Of a DNA stretch of 23,831 nt, positions 8,034 through 15,847 are shown piece by piece (positions within the stretch are counted from its first letter, which is position 1; each line of letters opens with the position of its first letter). The notes below the pieces were generated by a model. The model was not told the DNA's origin. It saw only the letters and a list, made by a program, of their open reading frames with translations, and did no database searches. Made by a program: the position numbers and the translations under genes. Origin of the DNA: an uncultured Clostridia bacterium (lineage in GTDB: Bacteria > Bacillota > Clostridia > Christensenellales > Aristaeellaceae); NCBI GenBank assembly GCA_937906775.1, contig CALCUD010000042.1, positions 1-23,831 of the forward strand. The letters are read 5' to 3'.

Positions 8034-8039
8034 AAACCT

Positions 8040-8073
8040 AAAAGAAGGAGACCGTCTTCCGGCGGTCTCCTTT
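8040..8073. terminator. Terminator between the oxidoreductase operon and the EF-G-like gene
   Basis: A perfect ten-base stem, AAGGAGACCG (8045-8054) with CGGTCTCCTT (8063-8072), encloses an eight-base loop. On the minus strand it is followed by TTCTTTTAGG, a fair T-tract for the EF-G-like gene. On the plus strand only TTTG follows, so it is weaker for the operon ending at 7947. Confidence 0.75.
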
Positions 8074-8087
8074 GTATTGTGGAATCA

Positions 8088-10175
8088 TTATTCTTCTTCG
8101 TCGTCTTCGATCTTCGCGTTGGCAATGATCTTCTGAGCCTCGACGGCGGGCACTTCTTCATAGCGTTCGAACTTCATGGAGAAGGAACCTCTCGCCTGTG
8201 TCATGGAACGCAGATCGGTAGCATACTTGAACATTTCAGCCAGAGGCGCCTCAGCTTCAAGCTTCTGCATGCCTTCAACCTGATTCATACCCATGATACG
8301 GCCACGGCGTTTGTTCATGTCGCCCATGATATCGCCCATATATTCGTTGGGAACGAGCACGTCTACATGCATAATGGGCTCCAGCAGAACAGGGCTCGCG
8401 TCCATACAGCCCTTCTTGTAGGCGATACGTGCAGCCGTCTTGAAGGCCATTTCAGAGGAGTCTACAGGATGGTAGGATCCGTCGTAGAGCTTCGCGCGGA
8501 GATGAACCATGGGATATCCGGCCAGAACGCCTTTTACCAGATTCTCGCGCAGTCCTTTTTCAACGCTGGGGATAAAGTTGCGGGGAACAACGCCGCCAAC
8601 GACCGCGTCTACGAACTCGAAGTCCTGCTCGCCGTCGGTAATCGGGCTGAACTCGATCCAGACATCACCGAACTGACCGTGACCGCCGGTCTGTTTCTTG
8701 TGGCGGCCCTGAACCTTGACCGTCTTCCGGATGGTTTCACGGTAAGGAATCTTGGGATCCTGCAGCACAGCGTTGGCGCCGAACTTGGAAGCCAGTTTGT
8801 TCTTGATAACGTCGAGATGCATTTCGCCGGCGCCGGACAGCTCGGTCTCGGTGGTTTCGGCATTCTTCTCGATCCGGATGGAAGGATCCTCTTCAGCCAG
8901 ACGGTTCAGGCCGCTGAAGACCTTATCTTCTTCACCTTGCTTCGCAGCGAACACAGCCTTGGAGAAGCAAGGAGCCGGGAACTCGATGACGGGATAAACG
9001 ATAGGATTGGCAGGATCGCAAAGCGTATCGCCGGTGGAGGTAAATTGAAGCTTAGCGATAGCACCCAGATCGCCGGCATGGAACTTGTCGGCATTGGTCT
9101 GCTTATTGCCGCGGAGTGTGAAAATTCCGCCGGCTTTTTCCGTCTTTTCCTTGTTGGCGTTGTACAGCGTGGTGGCGCCGGTCAGCATGCCGGAGAAGAT
9201 CCGGAACAGACTCAGCTTGCCGACGAACGGGTCAGCGATGGTCTTGAATACCAATGCGGAGAAGGGTTCGTCATCTTTACAGACGCGGGTAACCTCTTCG
9301 CCGGTCTTGGGGTTGGTTCCGGTCTGGGAAAGGCCCTCATGCGCGGGAGAAGGAAGATACTTGGCCATAAGATCCATCATGCGGGCAATGCCGACACCGG
9401 TCAGCGCGGAGCAGGCCACAACGGGAACGATGGTGCCGTCCTTCATGCCCTTGCTGAAGCCGGCCATGATTTCTTCGTAGGTCAGTTCTTCACCTTCGAG
9501 GTACTTCATCATCAGATCGTCATCCGCAGCGGCGGCCTGTTCAGTCAGATATTCGAAAGCGTCGTTGACTTCGGCTTCGATTTCGGCAGGCATGGGGACT
9601 TCAACGCTCTTTTTATAGGCACCTTCATAGGCTTTCTTTTCAAGAACGTTAACTACGCCGCGGAAGGAAGCGCCTTCGCCCAGAGGAAGAAGGATCGGAA
9701 CAACGCTGGAGCCGTATTTTTCCCGGAGCTGCGCGGTCACTTTTTCGAAGTTGGCATGCTCGCGGTCCATCTGATTGACAACGAACATACGGCCGACATT
9801 GTGCTTTCCGGCATAATCCCACGCCTTTTCGGCGCCGACGCTCAGGCCGTTGACACCACTGATGACGATCACAGCCGTCTCAATAACGCGGAGAGGGCCC
9901 ATGAGTTCGCCGATGAAATCAAAGTAACCGGGAACGTCGATCGTATTGATCACTTTGCCGGCCCACTGGATGGGCGCATAGCAGGCACTGATGGAAAAAC
10001 CGCGCTTTTTCTCTTCGGGATCGAAGTCGGAAACGGTAGTGCCGTCTTCAACTTTACCCTGGCGGTCAATCATTCCGGCAGCGAAGAGCATCGCCTCTGT
10101 CAGCGTGGTTTTGCCCTCGCTGCCATGCCCCATGAGGGCAATGTTGCGAATGTTGGTGGATGTGAATTCAGCCAT
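8088..10175 (-). CDS. Elongation factor G-like translational GTPase (EF-G paralogue)
   Basis: This 695-residue protein has full EF-G length. GTPase motifs are G1 GHGSEGKTTL (16-25), switch I RGFSI (58-62), G3 DVPGYFDF (80-87) and G4 NQMD (134-137). Housekeeping EF-G instead has AHIDAGKTT, RGITI, DTPGHVDF and NKMD, so this is the divergent EF-G-like branch (often fusA2 or EFG-II), not the primary factor. Domains II to V follow: YRETIRKTVKVQGRHKKQTGGHGQFGDV marks domain IV, though the run is conserved here with QTGGHGQFGDVWIEF. The tail is highly acidic (EDDEEE). Members may act in translocation under stress, ribosome recycling or have lost one activity; which applies is not visible. ATG 10175 sits behind AGGAGG. 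It transcribes alone, with its terminator at 8040-8073. Confidence 0.92.
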   Translation of the reverse strand: MAEFTSTNIRNIALMGHGSEGKTTLTEAMLFAAGMIDRQGKVEDGTTVSDFDPEEKKRGFSISACYAPIQWAGKVINTIDVPGYFDFIGELMGPLRVIETAVIVISGVNGLSVGAEKAWDYAGKHNVGRMFVVNQMDREHANFEKVTAQLREKYGSSVVPILLPLGEGASFRGVVNVLEKKAYEGAYKKSVEVPMPAEIEAEVNDAFEYLTEQAAAADDDLMMKYLEGEELTYEEIMAGFSKGMKDGTIVPVVACSALTGVGIARMMDLMAKYLPSPAHEGLSQTGTNPKTGEEVTRVCKDDEPFSALVFKTIADPFVGKLSLFRIFSGMLTGATTLYNANKEKTEKAGGIFTLRGNKQTNADKFHAGDLGAIAKLQFTSTGDTLCDPANPIVYPVIEFPAPCFSKAVFAAKQGEEDKVFSGLNRLAEEDPSIRIEKNAETTETELSGAGEMHLDVIKNKLASKFGANAVLQDPKIPYRETIRKTVKVQGRHKKQTGGHGQFGDVWIEFSPITDGEQDFEFVDAVVGGVVPRNFIPSVEKGLRENLVKGVLAGYPMVHLRAKLYDGSYHPVDSSEMAFKTAARIAYKKGCMDASPVLLEPIMHVDVLVPNEYMGDIMGDMNKRRGRIMGMNQVEGMQKLEAEAPLAEMFKYATDLRSMTQARGSFSMKFERYEEVPAVEAQKIIANAKIEDDEEE

Positions 10176-10320
10176 GGTTCATTCCTCCTGTTTCGGTTTC
10201 ATATTAATATGCCTTGATCGGTACAAGATAAACAAGCTCAGAAATCCCATACCATATTACAATGAAGTATAACACAACAGAAAAGAAAATGAAAGAAAAA
10301 TTTGTTTTCTTCGGAATTAT
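10176..10320. other. AT-rich intergenic region upstream of the EF-G-like gene
   Basis: These 145 bases separate murI (ending 10321) from the EF-G-like start, both on the minus strand. A TATACT -10 candidate (minus strand, near 10268) has only a poor -35 match, so no promoter is called with confidence. I see no stable GC-rich terminator after murI, and read-through into the EF-G-like gene is possible. Confidence 0.5.
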
Positions 10321-11088
10321 TCAGACCAAAAGTGCCTTCTGAAACAACCGTTTCATAATATCAACAGTCGTATCTGAACCGTCGCTGCTGAGGAATTCCA
10401 CGCTTCCCCTGCCGGTTTCCCGAAGCAGTTCTGCGGATTCCAGAACACGCCGCAGCTGCCGCGCAGCACCCTCGTTTCCGTCTGTGATCGCGATATGTCC
10501 GGGCAGAATTCCACGGATCATCTCTTTCAAAAAGACGTAATGGGTGCATCCAAGGACCACCGCGTCGGTATGACGGAGATCGAATCCGGAAAAAAGCCTG
10601 CGCAGATAGGCTTCAGCACCCTCTTCGTCCTCTTTTTCGACCAGTTCCATCAATCCGTCGCACGGGACCGGGATCGCACCCTCCCCGTACCGTTCCATAA
10701 GATGGATAAATTTCTCCTGACGGAGGGCCAGCGGCGTCGCCATCACCAGGATATTACCGTTTTTCCGGACAAGAGAAGCCGGTTTGAGCGCCGGCTCCAT
10801 GCCGATCACAGGAATCGTCAGCTCACCGCGAAGCGAAGCCGCTGCAGCGCCGGTCGCAGTATTGCATGCTATAACGAGCGCTTTGACGTTCCGGGTCAGC
10901 AGTTGATCCGTCACACCGCGGACACAGGCGAGAACTTCCTCTGTTGTCTTGGTTCCGTAGGGAGCATGAAGTGTGTCTCCGTAATAGATAAAACGCTCAT
11001 GAGGCAGAATTTTTGTCAGCATGCCGAGCGTACTGATTCCGCCCACACCGCTGTCAAATACCCCGACAGGATCCTCACGCGTATTCAT
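10321..11088 (-). CDS. murI: Glutamate racemase
   Basis: This 255-residue cofactor-independent racemase converts L-glutamate to the D-glutamate needed for peptidoglycan. The N-terminal VGVFDSGVGGIST, YYGDTLHAPYGTK near residue 36, and the two catalytic cysteines, in VIACNTATGA (C75) and VVLGCTHYVF (about 188), are all present and in the expected order, so it should be active. ATG 11086-11088 lies seven bases behind GGAGG. It has its own promoter and is divergent from the DUF951 gene. Its stop lies about 145 bases ahead of the EF-G-like start. Confidence 0.96.
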   Translation of the reverse strand: MNTREDPVGVFDSGVGGISTLGMLTKILPHERFIYYGDTLHAPYGTKTTEEVLACVRGVTDQLLTRNVKALVIACNTATGAAAASLRGELTIPVIGMEPALKPASLVRKNGNILVMATPLALRQEKFIHLMERYGEGAIPVPCDGLMELVEKEDEEGAEAYLRRLFSGFDLRHTDAVVLGCTHYVFLKEMIRGILPGHIAITDGNEGAARQLRRVLESAELLRETGRGSVEFLSSDGSDTTVDIMKRLFQKALLV

Positions 11089-11126
11089 ACCGACGCCTCC
11101 ATCATATTCCGGGTTATACTTTGGTT

Positions 11127-11155
11127 ATTTTATCAAATCCGTCCGTTTCTGTAAA
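11127..11155 (-). promoter_or_regulatory. Sigma-A-type promoter of murI
   Basis: On the minus strand TTTACA (11150-11155) and TAAAAT (11127-11132) are separated by 17 bases, giving a leader of about 30 bases before the murI ATG. Confidence 0.7.
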
Positions 11156-11200
11156 GAACATCGCCAGGCACAGACAAACCGGAACCGGCTCCGGCTTCCC

Positions 11201-11229
11201 TTGTAAATGTCAGGATATAAAGTTATAAT
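11201..11229 (+). promoter_or_regulatory. Sigma-A-type promoter of the DUF951 gene
   Basis: TTGTAA (11201-11206) and a perfect TATAAT (11224-11229) are 17 bases apart, about 40 bases ahead of the DUF951 start. Confidence 0.75.
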
Positions 11230-11268
11230 AATCCATATTATTGGTCTGATGAAAGGAAATGACAAGTG

Positions 11269-11469
11269 ATGCCGGATGAAATCAACCTGGGTGATGTGAT
11301 CCGTACCCGCAAACCTCATCCCTGCGGCGGAGATGAATGGACAGTGACCCGTACAGGCGCAGATATCAAAATTCGTTGCAATACCTGCGGCCATATCGTC
11401 ATGCTTGACCGGGATACTTTTCTGCGACGGCGCAAAGCGGTCCTTTCAAGGAACGAAACTTGCCAATAA
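11269..11469 (+). CDS. DUF951 family small protein
   Basis: This 66-residue protein begins MPDEINLGDVIRTRKPHPCG and continues GGDEWTVTRTGADIKIRC, the hallmark of DUF951, a small conserved Firmicute protein of unknown function. Cys residues in PHPCG and in CNTCGH could form a metal site or disulfide. Family members normally start MP-, which favours ATG 11269; the GTG at 11266 directly before it is an alternative with better spacing from AAAGGA. The usual family neighbours (chromosome partition or ribosomal genes) are absent here. It has its own promoter. Confidence 0.88.
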   Translation: MPDEINLGDVIRTRKPHPCGGDEWTVTRTGADIKIRCNTCGHIVMLDRDTFLRRRKAVLSRNETCQ

Positions 11470-11489
11470 TGCGTTTATTATGGTATATT
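11460..11489 (+). promoter_or_regulatory. Promoter candidate for the disrupted secreted-protein gene
   Basis: TTGCCA (11460-11465) and TATATT (11484-11489) have an 18-base spacer. The -35 box lies in the last codons of the DUF951 gene. The leader contains a small hairpin, CGGTC/GACCG around 11514-11527. Confidence 0.5.
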
Positions 11490-11544
11490 AATGGTTAAGA
11501 TCATTGCTTCGGCGGTCTGATGACCGAATACAGAGTAAAGGCCG

Positions 11545-13101
11545 GTGAAAGTTTTGCGTAAATCCGCGTTCGTGCTGATTGCCGTCATCCTGCTTCTGGT
11601 TTGCTGTTCCGCCTATGCGGCGGATCCGATGACGGAGATCTCCTTCGATAATGTGTATATGAAGCTTTCCGTCCCGGAAACATTAATTCAGCTCCGGGAA
11701 GACAATCTCTCCTCCCATCCGGAACTTCTTTCGAATATCGGAGCCTCTGCCGAAGAGCTGCTGGCCGATTGGAAGGAACGGGGCGTTCTCATGCAATGCT
11801 GGAACGCCGATTGTGATATCTGTCTTGAGCTGACTGCCGTACAGGACGAAGCCGCGAAGCAATATTTCGATATTGACAGACAGTCCAATCAGTCCCGTGC
11901 TGCCTGGCGCACGTCCCACCTTAAGGGTACCGAATGGTCCAACACCGGCTACAGTATCAAATCTGCCGAATGGAAAAAGCAAACCAAGGGCGGCCGTTTT
12001 CTGGCCGTCAAATCCAAACGGACCGCGAACGGATAAACCTGGTGGGGATATGCCCGCCGTACCATCCGTAACGGCTGGACATACATGCTGGACTGGCAGG
12101 TTTTCAACCGGAATCTGAAAACAGCCGACAGTACGACTCTGAACAGAATCGCGAATTCTGTCGAGTTCACCGCATCGCTTCCGATTCCAGCCTCCGCAGG
12201 CGGATCCATCACCTATAAATCCAAACCCCCGGTCGAAACCAATTCCTCCACCTTCACCGTCGAAGGAAAATGCACCCCGAAAGCCCATCTGATCGGCGTC
12301 CTGATGAGAATGTCCACAGGCGAGAAAAAGCTTATCGAAGTCGACGCCAATAAAGCCGGTTCTTTCAAAATGAAAGCGGAGATGCCGTCCGAGGGTGTCT
12401 GGCAGCTGACGCTCACCATCGAATCGGAAGGTCATGAGATTGCCGAAGAGGTTTTCGAGCCAACAACCTATCAGGCTTCCCTGCTTCCTCTCTCGCTTGA
12501 CTCTCCCGTTCCGGACGAATTCCCGGGAGACGAATACACGCTTGCCGGGACTACCTCAAAGAATGTCAAGGTACAGTGCATTGCGATCGCCGGCGGAAAA
12601 ACGGTCTTTGAAAAGATGATCCGCACCAACGCGACAGGCCGCTTTACGTTCAAGATCCCGACATCCGTCCAATCTTCCTACGAGGTCACGCTGGTCTTGG
12701 AAAAGAAAGGTTTCTCGACCCGTCGGAAAGTATATACTTCAAACCGCAACCTGACCGAAGAGGATATCCGCGCGAAACAGCGTTCCGAAGCGGTAAAGCC
12801 CGCTTATTCCACACTGACAAAGAAACTGGACGCCTATGTCGGAAAGACCGTTGGCTATAAGGTCTATATCTCGGAGATCACTCCGGTGGGTGATGAATTC
12901 ATCATCACTGCCGCGATGACAAAGACCGAGAAAGGCGTTTTGAAAAACATGATCGTGATTATTTCCCCGGAGGATCCGGGGTTTGAAACCGGCTCCGCTC
13001 ACAAGATGTACGGAACCTGCGCCGGTTCCTACAAGACTGAAAGCGAAGAAGGCACCGCGTCTTCCCTGCCCAGTTTCGATCTGCTGTTCTTCGATGACTG
13101 A
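11545..13101 (+). pseudogene. Large secreted protein with Ig-like repeats, interrupted by one in-frame TAA at 12034-12036
   Basis: One reading frame of about 518 codons runs from GTG 11545 to the stop ending at 13101, broken only by TAA at 12034-12036. The codons after it (TWWGYARRTIRNGWTYMLDW) are in the same frame as the first half and continue it naturally, so both halves were one gene. The N-terminus has a signal peptide (KSAFVLIAVILLLVCCSAYA). Residues about 25-200 form a folded domain. Then two Ig-like repeats (starting near VETNSSTFTVEGKCTPKAHL and DEFPGDEYTLAGTTSKNVKV), followed by a C-terminal domain of about 110 residues. I do not recognise the family. TTG 11554 is an alternative start. 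The break could be a nonsense mutation (for example CAA to TAA), a base-calling error, or read-through. No other damage is visible. Confidence 0.75.
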
Positions 13102-13118
13102 TATGTCGTAATAATCAG

Positions 13119-13151
13119 AAAAATGAGGACCGTAAGCGGTCCTCATTTTTT
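13119..13151. terminator. Bidirectional terminator between the secreted-protein gene and nth
   Basis: A perfect 14-base stem, 13119-13132 with 13137-13150, closes on a TAAG loop. The A-rich and T-rich ends supply a T-tract on each strand. The nth stop codon (13143-13145) lies inside the stem. Confidence 0.9.
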
Positions 13152-13781
13152 GTACGTTTTCTGATATTCGGAGCAGAGCTCCTTCAGCGTGCATTCCCCG
13201 CACAGCGGGTGCTGTGCCTTACAGACGCGTCGCCCGTGCCAGATCAGCATGTGATGCGTTCTTCCCCATTTATCCTTCGAGATGATCCGGGTCATCTGCC
13301 TCTCGGTTTCCTCAACCGTGTCAGCCCTGCACAGCCCGAGCCTGTTGGACACCCGGAACACATGGGTATCCACCGCGAAAGCGGGAATCCCAAAGGCGTT
13401 GAAAAGAACCACATTGGCTGTCTTTCTCCCGACGCCGGGCAGTGCAGTCAGCGCTTCCATCGTGTCCGGAACCTGTCCGCCGTAATCGCGGGCAATGATC
13501 CCGCAGGCCGCGATGATGTTCTTCGCCTTGTTCCGAAAGCCGCAGCTTTTCACCATCGGGTACAGGTCTTCCTCCTTCGCCCCAGCCATTGCATTTGCAT
13601 CAGGATACCGTTCAAAAACAGCCGGCGTCACCTTGTTGACCTGCTTATCCGTACATTGTGCGGACAAAACCGTTGCCACCAGTAACTCATACGGATTGGA
13701 AAATACCAGTTCCGCTTTTGCTTCCGGGTAAGTTTCTTCCAGTCTTTCCAGAATAGCCTGTTTTCTTTCTTTTTGTGTCAT
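13143..13781 (-). CDS. nth: Endonuclease III (DNA glycosylase/AP lyase)
   Basis: This 212-residue base-excision repair enzyme removes oxidised pyrimidines and cleaves abasic sites. The helix-hairpin-helix LPGVGRKTANVV carries the catalytic Lys, and the catalytic Asp follows eighteen residues later in FAVDTHVFRV, the same spacing as Lys120 and Asp138 of the E. coli enzyme. The 4Fe-4S cluster ligands are C-x6-C-x2-C-x5-C in CKAQHPLCGECTLKELC. LSAQCTDKQVNKVTP near residue 40 is also typical. ATG 13781 follows AAGG about nine bases upstream, a modest site, and lies six bases after the folT stop. It should therefore be co-transcribed with folT and governed by the folate riboswitch. Confidence 0.97.
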   Translation of the reverse strand: MTQKERKQAILERLEETYPEAKAELVFSNPYELLVATVLSAQCTDKQVNKVTPAVFERYPDANAMAGAKEEDLYPMVKSCGFRNKAKNIIAACGIIARDYGGQVPDTMEALTALPGVGRKTANVVLFNAFGIPAFAVDTHVFRVSNRLGLCRADTVEETERQMTRIISKDKWGRTHHMLIWHGRRVCKAQHPLCGECTLKELCSEYQKTYKK

Positions 13782-13787
13782 GATCCG

Positions 13788-14333
13788 TTACCTTACAGCA
13801 TTTCGTATTGCGATCACGGTCGGGGGGAGGATAACGCCCATCACGACCGCGGTTGCGATCCCGGTAAAGAACCGGATCATAAAATCGCCGAATACATAGG
13901 CAAAGGTATAGTAATGGAAAATGATGCTGTCCAGCCATGTGATCCCGGTATTGAAAACGGTTGTGACCGCGGCTGCGAGGATCAGCAAAGCGAAAAACCA
14001 TACCGGTTTCTTCCATGGATCCTGTCCCCCGGTCTTTTTCCGGATCAGAATACATCCGAAGGCCACGATCAATCCGCGGATCACCGGAGGCAGAATCCAG
14101 AGCGGAGTTGTCACAGTCAATCCGTAGGTCAGGACCTGATGCAGCAGTTCACCGAGCGCTGCTGCAACAGCACTTTCGACCGGTCCGTACAGAACCGCAA
14201 GGAGCAGGACCGGCAGGCTGGCCAGTGTGATGGTGATATTTCCGATCCTGATCGTCAGATACATTGTAAGTACAAAGTAGAGCGCGGCAAAAACTGCAAC
14301 CAGGCACATCCGGAGCGTCGTATTTTTTTTCAT
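13788..14333 (-). CDS. folT: ECF transporter S component, folate type
   Basis: This 181-residue protein is almost entirely hydrophobic with about six helices, the size and profile of an ECF substrate-binding (S) subunit. LRMCLVAVFAALYFVLTMYL at the N-terminus holds the small-residue helix that contacts EcfT. ITITLASLPVLLLAVLYGPV with the downstream AALGELLHQVL resembles the FolT group. Folate specificity is inferred mainly from the tetrahydrofolate riboswitch directly upstream. The start is ATG 14333 behind AAAGGAGG (14343-14350). An in-frame upstream ATG at 14450 lies inside the riboswitch and is rejected. It would use EcfA1/A2/T encoded at 3041-5549. nth follows after six bases. Confidence 0.85.
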   Translation of the reverse strand: MKKNTTLRMCLVAVFAALYFVLTMYLTIRIGNITITLASLPVLLLAVLYGPVESAVAAALGELLHQVLTYGLTVTTPLWILPPVIRGLIVAFGCILIRKKTGGQDPWKKPVWFFALLILAAAVTTVFNTGITWLDSIIFHYYTFAYVFGDFMIRFFTGIATAVVMGVILPPTVIAIRNAVR

Positions 14334-14334
14334 G

Positions 14335-14387
14335 AAAAAAGGCCTCCTTTTCCTCATCAGTCGTGACAGATGATTCGCAGAGGCCTT
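14335..14387 (-). terminator. Riboswitch expression platform: terminator stem that also masks the folT ribosome binding site
   Basis: On the minus strand AAGGCCTC (14380-14387) pairs with GAGGCCTT (14339-14346), with an inner TCATC/GATGA stem between. The 3' arm runs into a T-tract (14335-14340) and covers part of the AAAGGAGG ribosome binding site (14343-14350). It could stop transcription, block translation, or both. Confidence 0.7.
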
Positions 14388-14400
14388 CCTGCCGGAAAAA

Positions 14401-14498
14401 GCAGCGGGATGCGCATCATTTACCGCGCGGGTTTCCCCGCTTCGTTTCATGGCAACTCCCCGTCCATGAACACTTGACGCAAAAGATGCTACTCTGCC
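14401..14498 (-). ncRNA. Tetrahydrofolate (THF) riboswitch
   Basis: Read on the minus strand, the leader contains the conserved blocks of the THF aptamer in order: GCAGAGTAG, TGCGTCAAGTG, GGGGAGTTG, ACGAAGC, GCGCGGTAAATGATGC and ATCCCGCTGC. The closing stem P1 pairs GCAG (14494-14497 region) with CTGC (14401-14404), equivalent to GGAG/CUCC in known examples. The element lies 68 bases ahead of the folT ATG. The 5' P1 segment GCAGAG (14492-14497) can instead pair with CTCTGC (14377-14382), which overlaps the 5' arm of the terminator stem. This predicts an OFF switch: ligand holds P1, frees CTCTGC and lets the terminator/RBS-masking stem form. A TATATT -10 candidate (14535-14540, minus) lies upstream with a poor -35. 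Confidence 0.9.
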
Positions 14499-14519
14499 TT
14501 TACGAATCGGATGGATGGA

Positions 14520-15617
14520 TTAACCGCGAGCCTGAATATACCCCTTGCGGCACAGCAGTTCAGCGGTCAGGATCCCGCCGCCGGCGGCGCCGCGAATCGT
14601 GTTGTGACTCAAACACACGAAACGCCAATCAAAGACCCGGTCTTCACGAAGGCGTCCGATGCTGATGCCAAAGCCGTTCTGAAAGTCGCGATCCAGCTTC
14701 GTCTGGGGACGGGCCGGATCTTCAAAGTATTGCAGGAAGGGCTTGGGCGCGTTCGGAAGTTCGAGACGCTGCGCTTCGGTTTCATAGTTATTCCAACGTT
14801 CCAGGATCTGTTCCCTGGTCACCTTCTTGCCAAAGCTGACAGATACCGCAGCCATATGTCCGTCGCTGCATGCGACACGCAGGCACTGCGCGCTGATAAT
14901 GGGTTTTTCGGCGTTGACGATCACCTTGCCGGCACCCTTATCTTCAAGATGACCCCACAGCTTCAGGGGTTCCTGCTCGCTCTTTTCGTCTTCCCCACCG
15001 ATATACGGGATCACATTGTCGACCATCTCCGGCCAGCTTTTGAACGTCTTTCCGGCGCCGCTGATCGCCTGATAAGTACATACGCTGATCTTTTCGGGTT
15101 CGAAGTCCAGCAGAGGTGTCAGAGCGGGAACATAGCTCTGAATGGAGCAATTGGGCTTAACGGCGATAAATCCGTATTTGGAGCCGAGGCGCTTCCGCTG
15201 GGTCTCGATTACTTCAAGATGAGCCGCGTTGATTTCCGGCACCACCATAGGAACGTCCTCGATCCCGCGGCAGGCGCTGTTGTTGCTGACGACGGGAATC
15301 TCGTGTTTCGCATAGGCTTCTTCCATCGCGCGGATCTCTTCTTTTTTCATAACAACGGCACAGAAAACAAAATCTACTTTTTCGCCGATCGCGTCGATAT
15401 CCGCTGCGTCCATAACCGTCATTCCGGCAACATTTTCAGGAATAGGCCAGTCAAAAGCCCAACGTTCACCCACTGCTTCACGGTAGGTTTTGCCGGCGCT
15501 GCGTGCAGAAGCGGCCACACAGGTCACATTGAACCATGGGTGATCCTTAAGCAGGGATACAAAGCGCTGACCAACCAGACCGGTCGCGCCGATGATTCCA
15601 ACGCGGTATTGTTGCAT
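14520..15617 (-). CDS. asd: Aspartate-semialdehyde dehydrogenase, archaeal/fungal-type
   Basis: This 365-residue enzyme reduces aspartyl phosphate to aspartate semialdehyde, feeding lysine, diaminopimelate, threonine and methionine synthesis. The NADP-binding start is VGIIGATGLVGQRFVSLL (6-23). The catalytic Cys is C157 in AVKPNCSIQS, and the active-site His lies in CSDGHMAAVSV. The length and the PNCSIQ form match the archaeal/fungal-type branch, which also occurs in many Clostridia, rather than the E. coli type. ATG 15617 sits behind AAGGAGG. It has its own strong promoter. Downstream, only 22 bases separate its stop from the folate riboswitch of folT-nth, so some read-through is possible. 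Confidence 0.96.
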   Translation of the reverse strand: MQQYRVGIIGATGLVGQRFVSLLKDHPWFNVTCVAASARSAGKTYREAVGERWAFDWPIPENVAGMTVMDAADIDAIGEKVDFVFCAVVMKKEEIRAMEEAYAKHEIPVVSNNSACRGIEDVPMVVPEINAAHLEVIETQRKRLGSKYGFIAVKPNCSIQSYVPALTPLLDFEPEKISVCTYQAISGAGKTFKSWPEMVDNVIPYIGGEDEKSEQEPLKLWGHLEDKGAGKVIVNAEKPIISAQCLRVACSDGHMAAVSVSFGKKVTREQILERWNNYETEAQRLELPNAPKPFLQYFEDPARPQTKLDRDFQNGFGISIGRLREDRVFDWRFVCLSHNTIRGAAGGGILTAELLCRKGYIQARG

Positions 15618-15682
15618 AGGTTCATTCCTCCTTCAGGGGACGTTCCGGTCCCCGAGAGCTCCGGTCTCCCGAAGTTTCAAGA

Positions 15683-15712
15683 ATTATACAATATTCTGTT
15701 CATAACGGTCAA
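15683..15712 (-). promoter_or_regulatory. Sigma-A-type promoter of asd
   Basis: On the minus strand TTGACC (15707-15712) and a perfect TATAAT (15683-15688) have an 18-base spacer. The leader is about 60 bases. Confidence 0.75.
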
Positions 15713-15847
15713 CCGATGAACAACTGAAATACAGTGCAGGAAAACCTCGCCTTTGTATGGAAATTATCTTTGTATCCTTTAACTGACTTTTCCGTCGGAC
15801 AATTTTACGTTCCGGCGGTTGAAAGATTCCAAAACGGAGGTGTTTTC

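Noticed and set aside
8079..10217. A 712-codon open frame on the plus strand
   Set aside because: It is exactly antisense to the EF-G-like gene, which has all GTPase motifs and a ribosome binding site; the plus frame has no recognisable domain. It is a codon-bias shadow.
12034..12036. Reassignment of TAA as a sense codon in this organism
   Set aside because: Other genes here, such as the DUF951 gene, end at TAA in the normal way, so the break is local to one gene.
14511..15719. A 402-codon open frame on the plus strand
   Set aside because: Antisense to asd, whose catalytic residues are intact. No ribosome binding site and no family resemblance.
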